From Anastrepha obliqua (taxonomy: Eukaryota > Arthropoda > Insecta > Diptera > Tephritidae), in assembly GCF_027943255.1 (NCBI RefSeq), contig NC_072896.1, positions 64,126,501-64,190,500 of the forward strand: a stretch of 64,000 bases of DNA, in the 5' to 3' direction. Position numbers and translations under genes: made by a program. The notes beneath the pieces are model-generated. The model was not told the DNA's origin, ran no database searches, and worked only from the letters and a program-made list of their open reading frames with translations. The stretch's first letter is position 1, and every line of letters begins with the position of its first letter. Positions 10,400-22,173 of the stretch are shown piece by piece.

Positions 10400-11410
10400 A
10401 AACTATCGTCAGTAAACCGACTTTACAGACAACCTCTTTTTAATCGGTTACGTAGTTTTTCGCAAACTCATAAAAAGTTATGGCCTGTTTATGGTGACGA
10501 AGCCTTAAAAGAACAGCAAAATTGGTTTGCCAAATTTCGTTATGGTGATTTTTCACTTAAAGATGAAAAATGCTCTGGTCGTCCAGTTGAAGTTGATGAC
10601 GCTCTAATCAAAGCAATAATCGGTTCGGATCGTCACAGTATAACACGTGAGATTGCAGAGAAGCTTCATGTATCACAAACATGTATTGAAAATCACTTAA
10701 AACAACTTGGCTATGTGCAAAAACTCGATACATGGGTTTCTCACGAACTGAAAGAAACGCATTTAACGCAACGCATTAACAGCTGCGATTTTCTAAAAAA
10801 ACGTAATGAAAATGATCCACTTTTAAAACGACTGATAACTGGCGAGGAAAGATGGGTTTACAACAATATCAAGTGGGAAAGGTAAGGAGCAGGCCAGGTG
10901 TACCAACTAATCAACATCAAAAGCTGATATTCATCAAAAGAAGGTTTTGTTATCAGTTTGGTGGGATTATAAAGGAATTGTCTACTTTGAACTCTTACCA
11001 CCCAACCAAACGATCAATTCTGATATGTACTTTGAGCAACTAACGAAATTTAACAATTCAGTTGAAGAAAAGAAAAAGAATTGACAAATCGAAAAAGTAT
11101 TGTATTCCAATATGACAATGCAAGGCCACAAACATCTTTGGCCACTCGGCAAAAATTATTGGAGCTCGGTTGGGATATTTTGCCACATCCACCATATAGT
11201 CCTGACCTTGCACTATCTGATTACTTGTTGTTTCGATCTTTACAAAACTCCTTGAATAGTAAAAATTTTAATAATGATGATGTTGTTAAATCGTACCTGA
11301 TTTAGTTGTTTGCTAATAAAAACCAGAAGTTTTATGAACGTGGGATTATGATGCTGTCTGAAAGATGGCAAAAGGTCATTGGTCAAAATGGACAATATTA
11401 CAGAATAAAG
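10400..11410 (+). pseudogene. Mariner transposase, frameshifted
   Basis: Fragments of a mariner transposase can be followed in order: the N-terminal helix-turn-helix tail (WFAKFRYGDFSL, then SGRP), the linker WVSHEL near 10735-10750, and ITGEERW in place of the usual TGDEKW, with Glu where the first catalytic Asp belongs. Next come YDNARPQTS (second Asp, about 11115) and PHPPYSPDLALSDYLLFRSL, with the third Asp 34 residues after the second. Frameshifts occur near 10870 and 11050, and there is a stop at 11305 before the last C-terminal block. The loss of the first catalytic Asp and the breaks make it inactive. Confidence 0.82.
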
Positions 11411-11483
11411 TTCTTTAGTTCCATGAGAAAAATGTCTTTAATTTTCTAAAAAAATCCGCAATTACTTAGTTGCCAACCGAATA

Positions 11484-12794
11484 TAAATTTATTCAATTTT
11501 TGAACACAAAAGAAAAAAAAAATGTTTGAACAATGACCGAACCCGAACCGAGCTTTCGTTGCTGAGTAGTTGCATTGAGTGGGCATGTCGAAGAGTATGC
11601 GCTGAATTGTTTATCTTGCCATAATAGTAAAGCCTATCCACAACGTTTCTCAATGAGAGATTTGTTAACGGAGCGAGTCTCACCATATACGAGCGCATTT
11701 ATAATTACAAAGGAGGACTAGTTCGGACTCATCGACGATGTAATCGGTGACAAGTGCAATAAGTTCTTCATTCGCTATTCGTATAAGGATACCGATTCTT
11801 TTCTGTTGATTTTCAAAGAATTTGTGAGTCGCTGTCGTGTTCCCAAGCAAATTATCACTGACCATTTCACTAACTACCGGCACCATAACAATGCGTGTCC
11901 AGTGGCATGCATTTAGGAATTCGAAGCATTTGCAAAGTATCTACTTTTTACGTTAGGAATGATTACATATACACGTGAAGCGTAATTGCAATTTTAAAAA
12001 TCACCCAATTATTAAAATTTTATGCAGAAATATATTCATGTCGTAAGCAAAATACTTCTTTAAGGTTACAATGGATATCCAAAATATTATCGAATGTGAC
12101 AAACACACTCACCAGTTGTGACACCACAAAAATTGCCCTACACACATTTACGCACATATGCGTAAGTAGGTAGTTCACTATACCTATGCCATGAAAAACA
12201 CAAAAATGGCAAATAAATCTTAAGCTCAAAACCAAGAGACAGCTATCGAATATATATGTATATATGTATATGTAGTAGCTGTAGTTTTGTGTGCATGTAT
12301 GCAGTGCGCTTGGTGGATCAAAGTGTCGTCATGAAACAAACCATAAACTGGATTTAAAAAATGTCATATTAAATATTTACTTAAGATTTCCTCAGAGAGA
12401 AGAAGCTAAAATATGCATTTATATCTATGTTTGTACATACATACCTAAACCTACATCTAATGTGTATGTATTTGTAAATAATTTTCCTTGTGCTGCTGAC
12501 CTTTTGCGCTAAACTTTCTTAAGTTTTATATTTTCCGTAACAAAACGGCACAGCTATCAGCAGTACATAATGAAAAGAATGGCAGATATACATATGTATA
12601 AGTACATATACTCACACATGGTATAGCTTAAGAAACTTATAATACAATATAAGAAAAACTTGTTTCCCTTGTTGAATTCGTAAGATAAGGGCGCGAAGTT
12701 ATTTAAAAGTGAGCTAGATAGAATATTTTATAATAGCTATAAATATAAAAAATAAGGTGAGATTTTAAGGCATCAATCCTAAATTAGCCACAAC
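11484..12794. other. No gene seen
   Basis: AT-rich sequence with TATG microsatellites near 12250-12270 and 12580-12620. I found no transposon ends and no convincing exon. Confidence 0.5.
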
Positions 12795-13290
12795 GAACAG
12801 TGGCACTCATAGTTGCTTCAGCTTACCACACTGTTTCAGGCGCAGCAGTTTTTGTGATCAGCGGTCCTACCGATCTCATAATTCTGGAGTGGATTCTAGG
12901 AAAAACCGCCACCAAAGCACTGTGGAACGGATATGCTAAATCATGCAGTGGTGGCAAAGCCGATGGTACACTGAATCGAGTAGCAGATAGACGGCGAAGC
13001 TTATTCTTACAATAGGCAAATGGGCGTAAAGGAACTTCGGAGCTCGGGCCACGGATACCTCCCGAAATACCTATACCGTATGGGTAAGGTAAGAGACCCT
13101 GAGCTCCGAGCGATAATGCGGAACACATATTCTTTAGCTGCGACAGACGGTTGGATGGGAGCAGAGATGCTCTGCAGGAGCAGATTGGCAGCTTGAACGC
13201 GAGGATATCTGGAATGCGGTTAAGAGATACGTTGAAGACGTATTACGCAGAAAAAAGATAGATCTTCACGCTGTATAACAAAACGAAGCC
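12795..13290 (+). pseudogene. R1-like LINE, C-terminal fragment
   Basis: An open frame at 12800-13015 translates to a hydrophobic segment (ASAYHTVSGAAVFVISG), then LWNGYAKSC and a run ending in RRRSLFLQ. This is the region between the reverse transcriptase thumb and the cysteine-rich tail in R1-like LINEs. In another frame downstream come GHGYLPKYLYRMGKV, near 13050-13090, and a cysteine/histidine-like end. The minus-strand LINE at 26200-27692 has the same GHRYYRRYLYRMGKV-type block, so both belong to one family. The copy is frameshifted and truncated at its 5' end. Confidence 0.68.
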
Positions 13291-14454
13291 TCACAGACAG
13301 ATACTACATAAGAAGACGAGGCTATAACATGAACCTGTTTACAAGCATGGTGGCTCCAGACGTGGGAGTAGGACGTAAAGTGAGGTAGAAATGTTTTCCA
13401 CAAGGAAATTTCAAAAAGTTTCTTCTTTCGAGTGCCGATGAATTTGTCCCAATATCCAGTTTTTGTCCAGATATTTGATTAGCTTATGAAGAGTAGGGGA
13501 ACCGGAGATTGAGGGAGTGGTACCTGAACTGCGGAAGGAGCTCGCTGACGAACTTGATAGCTAAAAGGTTTGTTAGCGCACATCAACATGGTGCGACTAA
13601 TTACTTTTTAATAAATTTCATAGGAAGAGCCTGACTGCGATGAAGTGTAATGCGTGACTGCAGCATTCACGCAGAGTACGTTTTAAATTCGCCATTTTAT
13701 AAGTTCTTTGAGAGATGCAGATATCTGAAGTGCAATTTACTAACTTGCGATTGTGCTATTCACATAATATACTTATATTAACTAACACGAAACAGCTGTT
13801 TTCTTCTTTTTATTCAAACTGATAGAAAGTGGCATCTTTGTCAAATTAAATGTCAAAATGAGCGAATAATGCAAAGAAGGAAAACAAAACACATACTAGC
13901 AAGCTGCTAAATGCAATTCTGAGTGTTTATTTACCAATTATATATGCATGAAGTAAGTACATACAATAAAAGAACTGTTTATTCAAATTTAATTGCCTTT
14001 TGTTTGGTTTGCTAGAGGAGTTATCAGCCAAGGCTCCAAAAGGTACCCGAAATCACCTGCATACAATTTTTGATTTCCAATTCCTTTTTTTTTATTTAAA
14101 CATATTTATTAATAGATTAAAAAGTCTACCAATTAAAAACATGTTATGGTTTCCATTTTTGAAATTCCGTTGCATTACAGAGGAACTCCAAATATACGAA
14201 TCGTCCCGTGCTCCCGGAAATTCGGCATTTAAGTTTAAATTTTTAAGAGTGGGATCACATATCTGTAAGATTTAAAAAGGGGGTATTAAGTCTTTAATAC
14301 TTTACTAATTATGCTGCAGCCAAGTGGTAAGGATTTTCCACATCCTGGAACAAACGGCGTTCCACTGCTTGAGGGTTCACTATCTCCTCTCCACGCGATA
14401 AGCCATAAGCCAAATACTCAAGGACATATTCGTGTTGTTTTAATAAGTTTTTGT
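13291..14454. other. No gene seen
   Basis: Mixed AT-rich sequence between two LINE fragments. A frame at 14000-14275 has no recognisable motif. Part of 13300-13560 may be LINE 3'-UTR, but I cannot define an end. Confidence 0.45.
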
Positions 14455-15885
14455 TAATGTTTGTTTTGTTTGTTTATTTGTTTATATAAATAGTACATAG
14501 TAAGACTAAGATCTTTTAATAGTACTTCAACAATATTATAAGCAACTGGAATATTTTTAACATACAAGTTTCTTAATCTAAATTTTACACCAGTTCATTT
14601 ACGAATTAATCCAATATATTTAAGTAAACTATTATAATAAGAAGAAAAGAAGCAATAGGAAAAGAAAGGAAGGATTTAGAGAAGAAAGAACAAAAGTAGT
14701 AATTAGAGAATGTAGAGAGAAATTTAATGCGCTACTTTAATGCAATCAAACACTTTTAAAGTAATTATAGACTTGTGCCCTGAGGTTAAATCTGTTTAGT
14801 CCAGCCTTCACAGTGTCGGGTAATGAGCTCCACACTTTAATAGCGTTAATAAAAAATAATCTAGATGATGGTAGGTAATTAAATTTTGGAACGATGAATT
14901 TGTTGTGTCTGTGAGACCTTACTGGTATCAACTTCTCTGTCAGATAGGGCGGAGACTTGAATAATGTAAGTTTGCATAAAAATATACAATTTCTAGCAGA
15001 CAAATAACTATTAAGGCAACATCCCAGTAACCTTGATCGCCATGCAGAGATATGGTCATATCTGCCAATCCCATATACATACTGCGTGGCGTTATTAAAT
15101 GCCACATTAAGTTTATGGCAAGATGTGGAGTCGAGTTTGCTGTATACCACCTCAGAGTAGGTAATGAGAGGCATAATTAGCTGGAGAACTAATTTGCGCC
15201 TCGTTTTCTCTGGCGTGAATGTTGCAGAGACTCTCAGCTTTCGCAATGTAGCGTAAATATTCCCCACAACACTATTTATATGGTCAGCACAGGTAAGTTT
15301 TGTGTTAAGAATGAACCCCAAATTTTTTACCTTGTCTATAAAGGTAAGGGAACTTGTACCTATCCACAATTTAGGGATATTGTCAACATGCACGACACTA
15401 TTACATATAGGTAAGACATATGACTTTGACGCGTTCAGACATAAAGAGTTTTCATTAGCCCATACAGAAATAGCAGACAAATCACTGTTTATTTTGAAAA
15501 ATGAATCTTCAACGAGACCAATACGAGTGGACAAGTACAATTGTATATCATCAGCATACGCATGGACATTCACATACTGACAAACGTTAAAAACATCATT
15601 GACAAAAAGACTGAATAAAAGCGGACCAAGGATAGACCCTTGCGGAACACCGGTGTGTACGTATCTAGACTGAGATGTTGATTTACTGGTCTTGACCTTC
15701 TGCGTTCTGTCTCCAAGGTAGCTGACCATGAGCTTCACCGCACTGTCTTTGAAGCCGAAATAGTGTTTAAGCTTCAAACATAACAATTTGTGATTCACTG
15801 AATCAAATGCTTTAGAAAAGTCAAGTAAGCAAAGTAGAGTCAAGTCTCCGTTGTCAAAACTAATTCTAATGTCGTCCAGTATTTA
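14455..15885 (-). mobile_element. 5'-truncated CR1/L2-superfamily LINE
   Basis: The element is a minus-strand LINE 3' half: reverse transcriptase from the fingers/palm to the C terminus, then about 290 bp of 3'-UTR ending in a CAAA-type simple repeat around 14455-14490. The 5' break lies near 15885, where the coding frame meets an in-frame stop. Simple-repeat tails and severe 5' truncation are usual for CR1/L2-like retroposition. Confidence 0.8.
14746..15882 (-). pseudogene. Reverse transcriptase C-terminal part (CR1/L2-like LINE)
   Basis: A single uninterrupted frame of about 379 codons. Reading from the broken 5' end it shows DDIRISFDNGD, then LLDFSKAFDSVNH (RT block with the first metal-binding Asp), GVPQGSILGPLLFSLFVND and HAYADDIQLY (the YADD active site, about residue 110 of this fragment). 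After that come VKNLGFILN and the thumb, and then the C-terminal W-R-L and SLPDTVK segments. The endonuclease and N-terminal half are missing, so it is a dead 5' truncation, yet the remaining frame has no stop, which points to a fairly recent insertion. The clade (CR1, L2 or Kiri-like) is provisional. Confidence 0.85.
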
Positions 15886-17509
15886 AACCATTTTGTAATT
15901 TCAAAATTTTGATTCAAACTACTTATTCTTGTTTTGTCGTTTAATTTAACTAAACCTAAATTCTTGTCGTTTAGTTCGCGATAATCGACATGTTAACTGA
16001 ACAGCTGATTTTGTTTTATCGAGTATCGTTATGAAATGGGTTACCGAATTGCGAAATCGTTAAAATTGTGGTTAATGAACGAAAACAACGCGAATATCGT
16101 AAAGATTTGTTAGTGAATCTCTCTACTGATCGGCACATGAAATGATGCCAATAACGATAAATGTTGATAAACAAAAACGCGACTTACAAGCGTAAAAGAA
16201 ATAAAGCGTAAATTGCGTTAACAATATTGATTTTTCAAAATTTCTAACTATTTGATTTGGCCCGCGTTATTTGTTATTTATCGGGTGTCGCTATTAGATA
16301 GAAAGCCTGACGCTGTAAGGTAGATGATACCACTTTAGAATATTAAACTTGGCTGGAAGCTTTTTCACCCGCGATGACCTTTACTGTTCGTTTGTTACTT
16401 TCAGCTAAATTTCTGAAATAACTTTGGAATTTTCTTTTCGTCTCCTCAGCAAGTTATGTATATATTATGCATGTATATTAGGGCGGCAAAATTTTTTTGT
16501 ACGATATTGTTCCAAGCAGACTCGTATTTTACATAAAATTCTAAGTAAAATAAACCCTTAAGCATTAAAAGAAGCTACAAACTTGTACTTTGGGATTCTC
16601 TGGTACGAAGAATTTATTTTTGATATAAAGAAGTCAAAGCAATAATAAGTAATTTTTTTATTATTGTAAAACGAAAAGTGGCTGTATATAATTGTTGTTT
16701 TTATATGTAAATAAAACTAAAATTAAAAAAAAAAATCAAAAACAATTAAATTTTACAATATTTCAAAAAGTTATACATTTTTTTTAAATTCATTTTTTAT
16801 GTTCTGCAATTAACAATGTATTTACAATAATTTTGGATCTTTAGCTTACATACTTCCAGCAGGCGGTGTATTTTTTCTACTTATTACCTTCATTGCCGCA
16901 ACTCTCTATGCATCTTCGTATTAATTAAATATAGATTCTTTAAAGATTAGAATCTTCTTTTCTTAGAATTTAATGTGAAATCCGAATTCGTAGGGAACGA
17001 TGTTGAAGAAATCGTTCCATCCAAACCGAGTCACCCTAATGTACATACATATTTTTAACTCAAAGTATAAACAATTTAAAAAAGGACATAATGTTGTATG
17101 AGCTGAAGCGTATACGTACCATATCAATTCTTTTTTATGTGCTCCCACAATCGTTTATGGGCTTTTTAGTGTATGTTGCTGCTCTATGTTCACTGGTTTG
17201 CAAAGCTGGCATTTTTAATGGCACAAGTAATATGCGTCAATATGTAGAAGCGTGTGCATGCGCGTGTGAACGCTTTGTCTGATGGATATCACTAATTTCA
17301 GTAATGCTATCGTCTACTAGTAAACGGAGACCTTAAGTTTACAAAAAGATGACTTAAAGGATATTACTTGTCATAATTTTGGGAAAAGATAAGGAATATG
17401 CACAACGCCAAAGAAATCCCGAACAAAGCCTTTAAACAGCACCCCATGCAGTCTATTATTTGTTGTCTTATTTATATTATATATATATTGTATATATATA
17501 TATATGTAT
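15886..17509. other. No gene seen
   Basis: AT-rich DNA with poly-A/T stretches at about 16640-16800. Short frames near 16960-17280 lack motifs. Ends with the TA-rich tail of the SINE at 17510. Confidence 0.5.
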
Positions 17510-17820
17510 ATAATTGGCGCGTATACCCCTTTTGGATGTTTGGCCGAGCTCCCCCTCCTATTTGTGGTGTGCGTGTTGATGTTCTTCCACAAATGGAGGG
17601 ACCTACAGTTTCAAACCGACTCCGAACGGCAGATATTTTTATGAGGTGCTTTTTCATGGCAGAAATACAATTGGAGGTTTGCCATTGCCTGCCGAGGGGC
17701 GACCGCTATTAAAAAATGTTTTTCTTAATTTTGGTGTTTCACCGAGATTCGAACCTACGTTCTCTCTGTGAATTCCGAATGTTAGTCACGCACCAACCCA
17801 TTCGGCTACGGCGGCCGCCG
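17510..17820 (-). mobile_element. Full-length tRNA-derived SINE
   Basis: Minus-strand copy read inward from 17820. The head GGCGGCCGCCGTAGCCGAAT contains a pol III A-box-like TAGCCGAATGGG. About 45 nt downstream is a B-box-like GGTTCGAATCTC, so the head resembles a tRNA. A conserved middle follows (GGCAATGGCAAACC, TTTCTGCCATGAAAAAGC, CTGCCGTTCGGAGTCGG). The 3' part ends CTCGGCCAAA-N17-CGCGCCAATTA plus a TA-rich tail. Flanks share an imperfect duplication around TCTTATTTATAT (left about 17467-17478, right about 17830-17841). It encodes no protein; it would depend on a LINE for movement. Confidence 0.93.
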
Positions 17821-20544
17821 TATTCATTTATCTTATTTATATATTTACGTTTTTTTGTATAAGGCTGTTTAACTAGGATAAAAGGGTGTTTTCTACTCGT
17901 TTTCATTTTCTTCGATTTACTTTAAGTTATTTGTTTAGATTACGACACATTTGTGGACCATAATTTCTTTTGTTCGGCTAAACCGTAATTTGCATTTGTT
18001 CACACTTTCTTTTGGCCTTTGACAAAATTTTACAAACTGAGAAATCAATATTGAATAGACCGACGCAAGTACATAAAGGTGAAGCTCAAATTAATTTTCA
18101 TAAAAAATATTTAAATTTTTTCAATTATTATATAAAAAATGTTTAACTCTTAGTATTTCAACAAAATATCTTTAATTCATGAGTCTATATTTTTATCTAA
18201 GGTGGAATAAAATCATTTTTACGCCTTACCTTTAAGTTATTTTGTACCTTTAGTCTGTCAAACTTTAGTCCGTCTGACTGAATAAATAAATGAAATGAAA
18301 AGTCTAGTAAAACACGAAGTAAGGGTTTGGATTTAAAAAACTATTCTTTCTGAAGGTATGAACCACGCGCGTTGTATTTGAAATTGGCGAATGTCCCGAG
18401 TCAATATGAATGTACCTTTAATGGACTAGGCCATTCGATTTCTGGCAATCGATGTCTACCTCACTGATCGTTAATATTAAGAAATTGCGAGAATCGAATA
18501 GTAGCCTTGCCACTACTCCGCTTTGACGAGGTTATTGGTTACCGTTTATTAAAAAGGCTGTAGGCAATATCTTGAAGGAGATTCCATCCCATAAATCGAC
18601 ATACTTTTAGATCATTGCGAATTTCTCGAATTGGTTTGGAACTATTTTGAATAAAATGAATCCGTTATGCCAATAAAACGTATTGCTCTTCCTTTCTAAG
18701 AGGCCTGATGCAGAACGCATTGCATTATATCTGCTAGTCTATGAGTACCAGTGCCAGTCAATGTGGACAAAAGGAAACCTGTTTTGCAAAACGAATATTT
18801 TCACTTAACAAATTTAACGAATAAAAATATTTAAAATAAAGTGAGGAAAATTGAGAGTTAAATGAAATTTACAATATATAATCGGTATTTCAGTTCACTT
18901 ACTGCACCAATTTAAAAACAGCAGCAACAATAATAGCAAAATAAAGGATGCTGCACGTGCGCTAACATTTAAAGTGCGAAAAGTGTGAAAAGTTGTAATA
19001 TCCGCCATCAAAACCACCAACCGGCCATCGATAGCCCTAACACTAACAAGTCTATTACGAGCCAATCCGGCAACGCTACCACGACCGCAGAAGCTGCATC
19101 AGTGACGCAAATAATAAGTTTTAAGCTCGCCCTTTAGTCCGCATTATGTTCACCAACAGAGGAAAAAGAGAAAAGACACCCGGGATTAACAAATGATGAG
19201 AATGGCTGAGCCGGCTGTTACCGCTCAGCGATACGGCACCGCACAGCCTCAACACTTACTTACATATGTATATATATATATTGAGTTTATATGTATATGA
19301 GTTTCCACTCACCCACTCACGCATACACACAAACACGAATTTTGATTAAAGCGGTGAGTTAAAGGTTTATGTTGGGTATAATATGTATTTTGCGGTTCGT
19401 TCGGTTCATTTGCGGTTGAAATTGAAAAAAAATAAAAGTGGAAATATAATAGAGGCACAACCGCATGGCGCAATGAAAACACGATGTCAGTTTATGTGCG
19501 AAAAAAGGAAATTGGGAAAATACTTTATTATGAATTCATATGCTACGCATTTGAAGTAAAAATGGATATTTAATAACGAATTAAGAGTTAAGGCAACCTT
19601 CTAAAATTAAAGCTACTTATTCAGCAATACTCAAAAAAATTCGCTGTTTGTTTTGTTAAAATTGTGTTTTAAGCATTTTGGACAACCGTTAAAAAAGCTG
19701 GATGATAACAATTTATTTCATTATTTAACTGTTCTATCATAAATAAATAAATAAAGAAGATATTTTGGAAGAAACACTTGTATTCATTTTAAAAGTTAGT
19801 TAATTTAGAAAATTCTTCAAGAATTTTCTTTGGTCAAGACTTATCGCACACTCTCGCTTTGGCGAATTGTTCGAATATAAGTAAAGTTAAGCTGGGCCTG
19901 GTAGCAATCAAACGTAAGAACTTTATAGAATTTTATGAAGAATATTTCAATTCTGAAATTAGATTTCTGCAATAAACATCGCTTTTCTTGCAATTTAAAA
20001 TATTTCGATCTTCTCATCATCACCGTAGAACCCTAAGACAAACTTGCTCTCACGAAACTTTTATGTGACGAGCAGTTCAAACAGATGACCTCTCTATCAA
20101 ACTTTCCGACGGCGATATTATGCCCCCATATTCTAAGTTTCAATTCAATCGAAAGGTTTGGAGGGAGGTTTGTATCGCTCAAAATGCTCAACATTTACAC
20201 TTTTATTTATTTTTAAAAAATTGTTGTCAGGAAAAGTTGTTCATATCTATAAGGTGGTACATCAAAATAAGTATTTTACAAGATAAAATAACCGCACAAA
20301 GTGTGAATTCGCATAATTGCACCAAAAACTTGAAATGTTTTGAAAATTTGTAAGGAATTTTTGTGGCTGTAACGAGCAAAGCATACAAGCCTACAGAAAG
20401 TTGCATAAAATGCTTCGTACCGCAATTTTTTGTAAAAATGTCTCTTAATAGGGCTATTATAAATATTCTACCAGCCTGGGGTTATCCACCTCATCTTAGG
20501 CTAGTAAAATAGAAAAATGAAAGATGAAGTCTATGAAATCGAGA
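17821..20544. other. No coding gene supported; possible 5'-UTR exon at 18900-19270
   Basis: Around 18350-18800 there is non-repetitive-looking sequence without a motif. The 18900-19270 part is listed separately. The remainder to 20544 is AT-rich, with TATG repeats at 19260-19300. Reading frames at 19841-20023 and 20120-20353 have no recognisable domain. Confidence 0.4.
18900..19270 (+). other. Candidate host 5'-UTR exon (weak)
   Basis: This patch is less AT-rich and has the look of a fly leader exon: CAGCAGCAACAATAATAGC, an AAGTGCGAAAAGTGTGAAAAG-like purine stretch, and then ATGATGAGAATGGCTGAGCC, which opens a frame of roughly 25 codons (MMRMAEPAVTAQRYGTAQPQ and a few more) before TA-rich DNA. 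A possible donor (ATGTATAT) follows at about 19265. No transposon homology was recognised. Without a downstream exon or expression data it is only a candidate. Confidence 0.22.
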
Positions 20545-20546
20545 TA

Positions 20547-20716
20547 CAGTGAAACCTGTCTTAGACGGACACTCACCGCCAGTCAGCTTTTATCTGTCCA
20601 CGAGAGATTTCCACTCAAAAGACGGTAACTTCTTCCGATACATGCATATGATTTGGTATAGAAAGAAACGTCCGCTCAAGGTAGTTGTCCGCCTAATAGA
20701 GGTATCCGTTAGGAGG
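20547..20716. mobile_element. Possible pogo/Tigger-like MITE relic
   Basis: After a TA at 20545-20546 the sequence begins CAGTGAAACCTGTCTTAGAC and GGAC, in the style of pogo/Tigger termini. At the other end GTCCGCCTAATAGAGG, then TATCC, is an imperfect inverted counterpart. The right terminus is degraded and no transposase is present, so the assignment is tentative. Confidence 0.35.
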
Positions 20717-20789
20717 GCCTAACGTCGATGTTATATTGTTATCCATCATTAATGATATGCTGCTTCAATAAGATATTTTATTAAAAACC

Positions 20790-20935
20790 GAGTTGCCAAT
20801 AATTTCACATATTCTGCAGTAATTTGGCCGCCAAGATCGCCCGATTTAGAGCAGTTGGACTATTTTCTGTGAGGCCATCTCAGAGTTGGTGTTCGTACAA
20901 ATAAAGCAGAAAGCTTTAAACAACAATATTGGGCT
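20790..20935 (+). pseudogene. Tc1/mariner-type transposase relic
   Basis: A short plus-strand translation gives VIWPPRSPDLEQLDYFL, a stop, then GHLRVGV. This corresponds to the block around the third catalytic Asp of IS630/Tc1/mariner-type transposases with the WPPRSPDL signature. An in-frame TGA replaces the Trp that normally follows YFL. Only about 50 residues survive. Confidence 0.55.
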
Positions 20936-21453
20936 AGATTTTGGTTATATGGCATTGTGGCACTACTACTATTCATCATACTTATACGAAGTATGAGGTT
21001 GACGAAGTTGTCCGAAAAGGGATAATTTACGAAGACACAGTAGTTCTAAAATTGCGAATACATTGAGATAAGTGATGTATATATATTATATAAAAAATAA
21101 AAATATTATAACTGACCTCTTGGTATATTTGAACAACTCAATCATTGTGCAAAGAACTATTCAGCCTAACAGTACGCAAAGAGTCGTTTACTTTCAGAAA
21201 GAAGTTGTTGAAAAGGACTGAAATTCATAAAGGAAATACGTCAAATATTATTCGCCTTCCAATATTTTTATTTTTTATTATAAAATAAATAGTAATACGT
21301 TTGAACTCAGGGATTTAACACATTTACTTATATATTTATATATCGATATATAAAGACATACAGTATGTCTTGGATATAAGTACCGCCTAAAATGCAGTGC
21401 TTATATGAAAATCTCGTTTATAAGCACTGAGTGTCACATCCTCCCCATGAGTA

Positions 21454-21910
21454 TGGGTTTTCCAATAACAGGTGTTATTTTGAATAGCCCGCTATTTCGG
21501 TAGATGTCACTTTGAAGCTGTCATTTTTTGATATTCGATAAGTAGAAACTACGCCATTAATAAAAATGGAACGATACACGCTTAAACAACACATTGAAAT
21601 TATTAAAATTCACAATGAAAATGTGACAATTTGGCAGAGACGGTTCGTAAAATTCGAACATATTTGGGTCATCGTGAAGCACCTTGTGGGCCGCAATACA
21701 GAAATTGGCAAAAAAATTCGAGCTGTTGGGACAAGTTAGTGGTGTGAAGAATAAAAACAGTGCACGTCGCTCAAGAACAGCCGAAAATATTGCTGTTGTA
21801 GCCAAAAGTGTTTAAGAAACCCCAGGTTTGTCCATTCCTCGTCGCTTGCCACACAAGCAACGAAACTATTTATCTTTTTTCGGAATAACACCTCTTATTG
21901 AAAAACCCTT
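21454..21910 (+). mobile_element. 457-bp deletion derivative of a DD41D mariner-like element
   Basis: The ends are matched inverted repeats: TGGGTTTTCCAATAACAGG at the left, and AAGGGTTTTTCAATAAGAGG when the right end is read inward. A TA lies on each side (21452-21453 and 21911-21912). Between them, starting at an ATG near 21566, are the first about 100 codons of a DD41D-type transposase (MERYTLKQHIEIIKI and onward), broken by frameshifts and stops. The catalytic domain is deleted. A relative with a similar end sequence lies at 36300-36731. Confidence 0.72.
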
Positions 21911-22173
21911 TAGTTCGTCAAATTGAACGAAACAAAATACTACTTCTATTAAGTTAAATGAGTTTCTATTTAAAATATTTCATTTAGTTGAAATAAATAC
22001 ATATAAAAACTTTCAAATACACTGAAATCAATAAAAAGTTATATTGAGCTTTGGTGCAGCTTCTAATTTTCTAGTGAATGCTCATTGTTACAACGCTGAA
22101 TTGGTACTGATAAATACATTATCAAATTCAAGCATAAATTTGTTGGTAGGAATAAGAACAAGATTGAATTTCA

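Larger units (their letters stand above)
9130..11481 (+). mobile_element. Mariner element (DD34D), split by a nested 1108-bp transposon
   Basis: The ends are a mariner TIR pair: TTGGGTTGGCATCTAAGTAA at the left and CTTAGTTGCCAACCGAA at the right, each flanked by TA (9128-9129 and 11482-11483). After removing the nested insert (9287-10394) and its duplicated ACGT, the element would be about 1240 bp, normal for mariner. The TIR and the 5' leader resemble those of irritans-type mariners; I place it there provisionally. The transposase frame is broken in several places. Confidence 0.85.

Noticed and set aside
15302..15580. Plus-strand open frame
   Set aside because: It is the antisense shadow of the minus-strand LINE reverse transcriptase.
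17730..17820. tRNA gene on the minus strand
   Set aside because: A- and B-box-like segments are present but belong to the SINE head. No cloverleaf with a proper acceptor stem can be drawn, and the same sequence recurs in other SINE copies.
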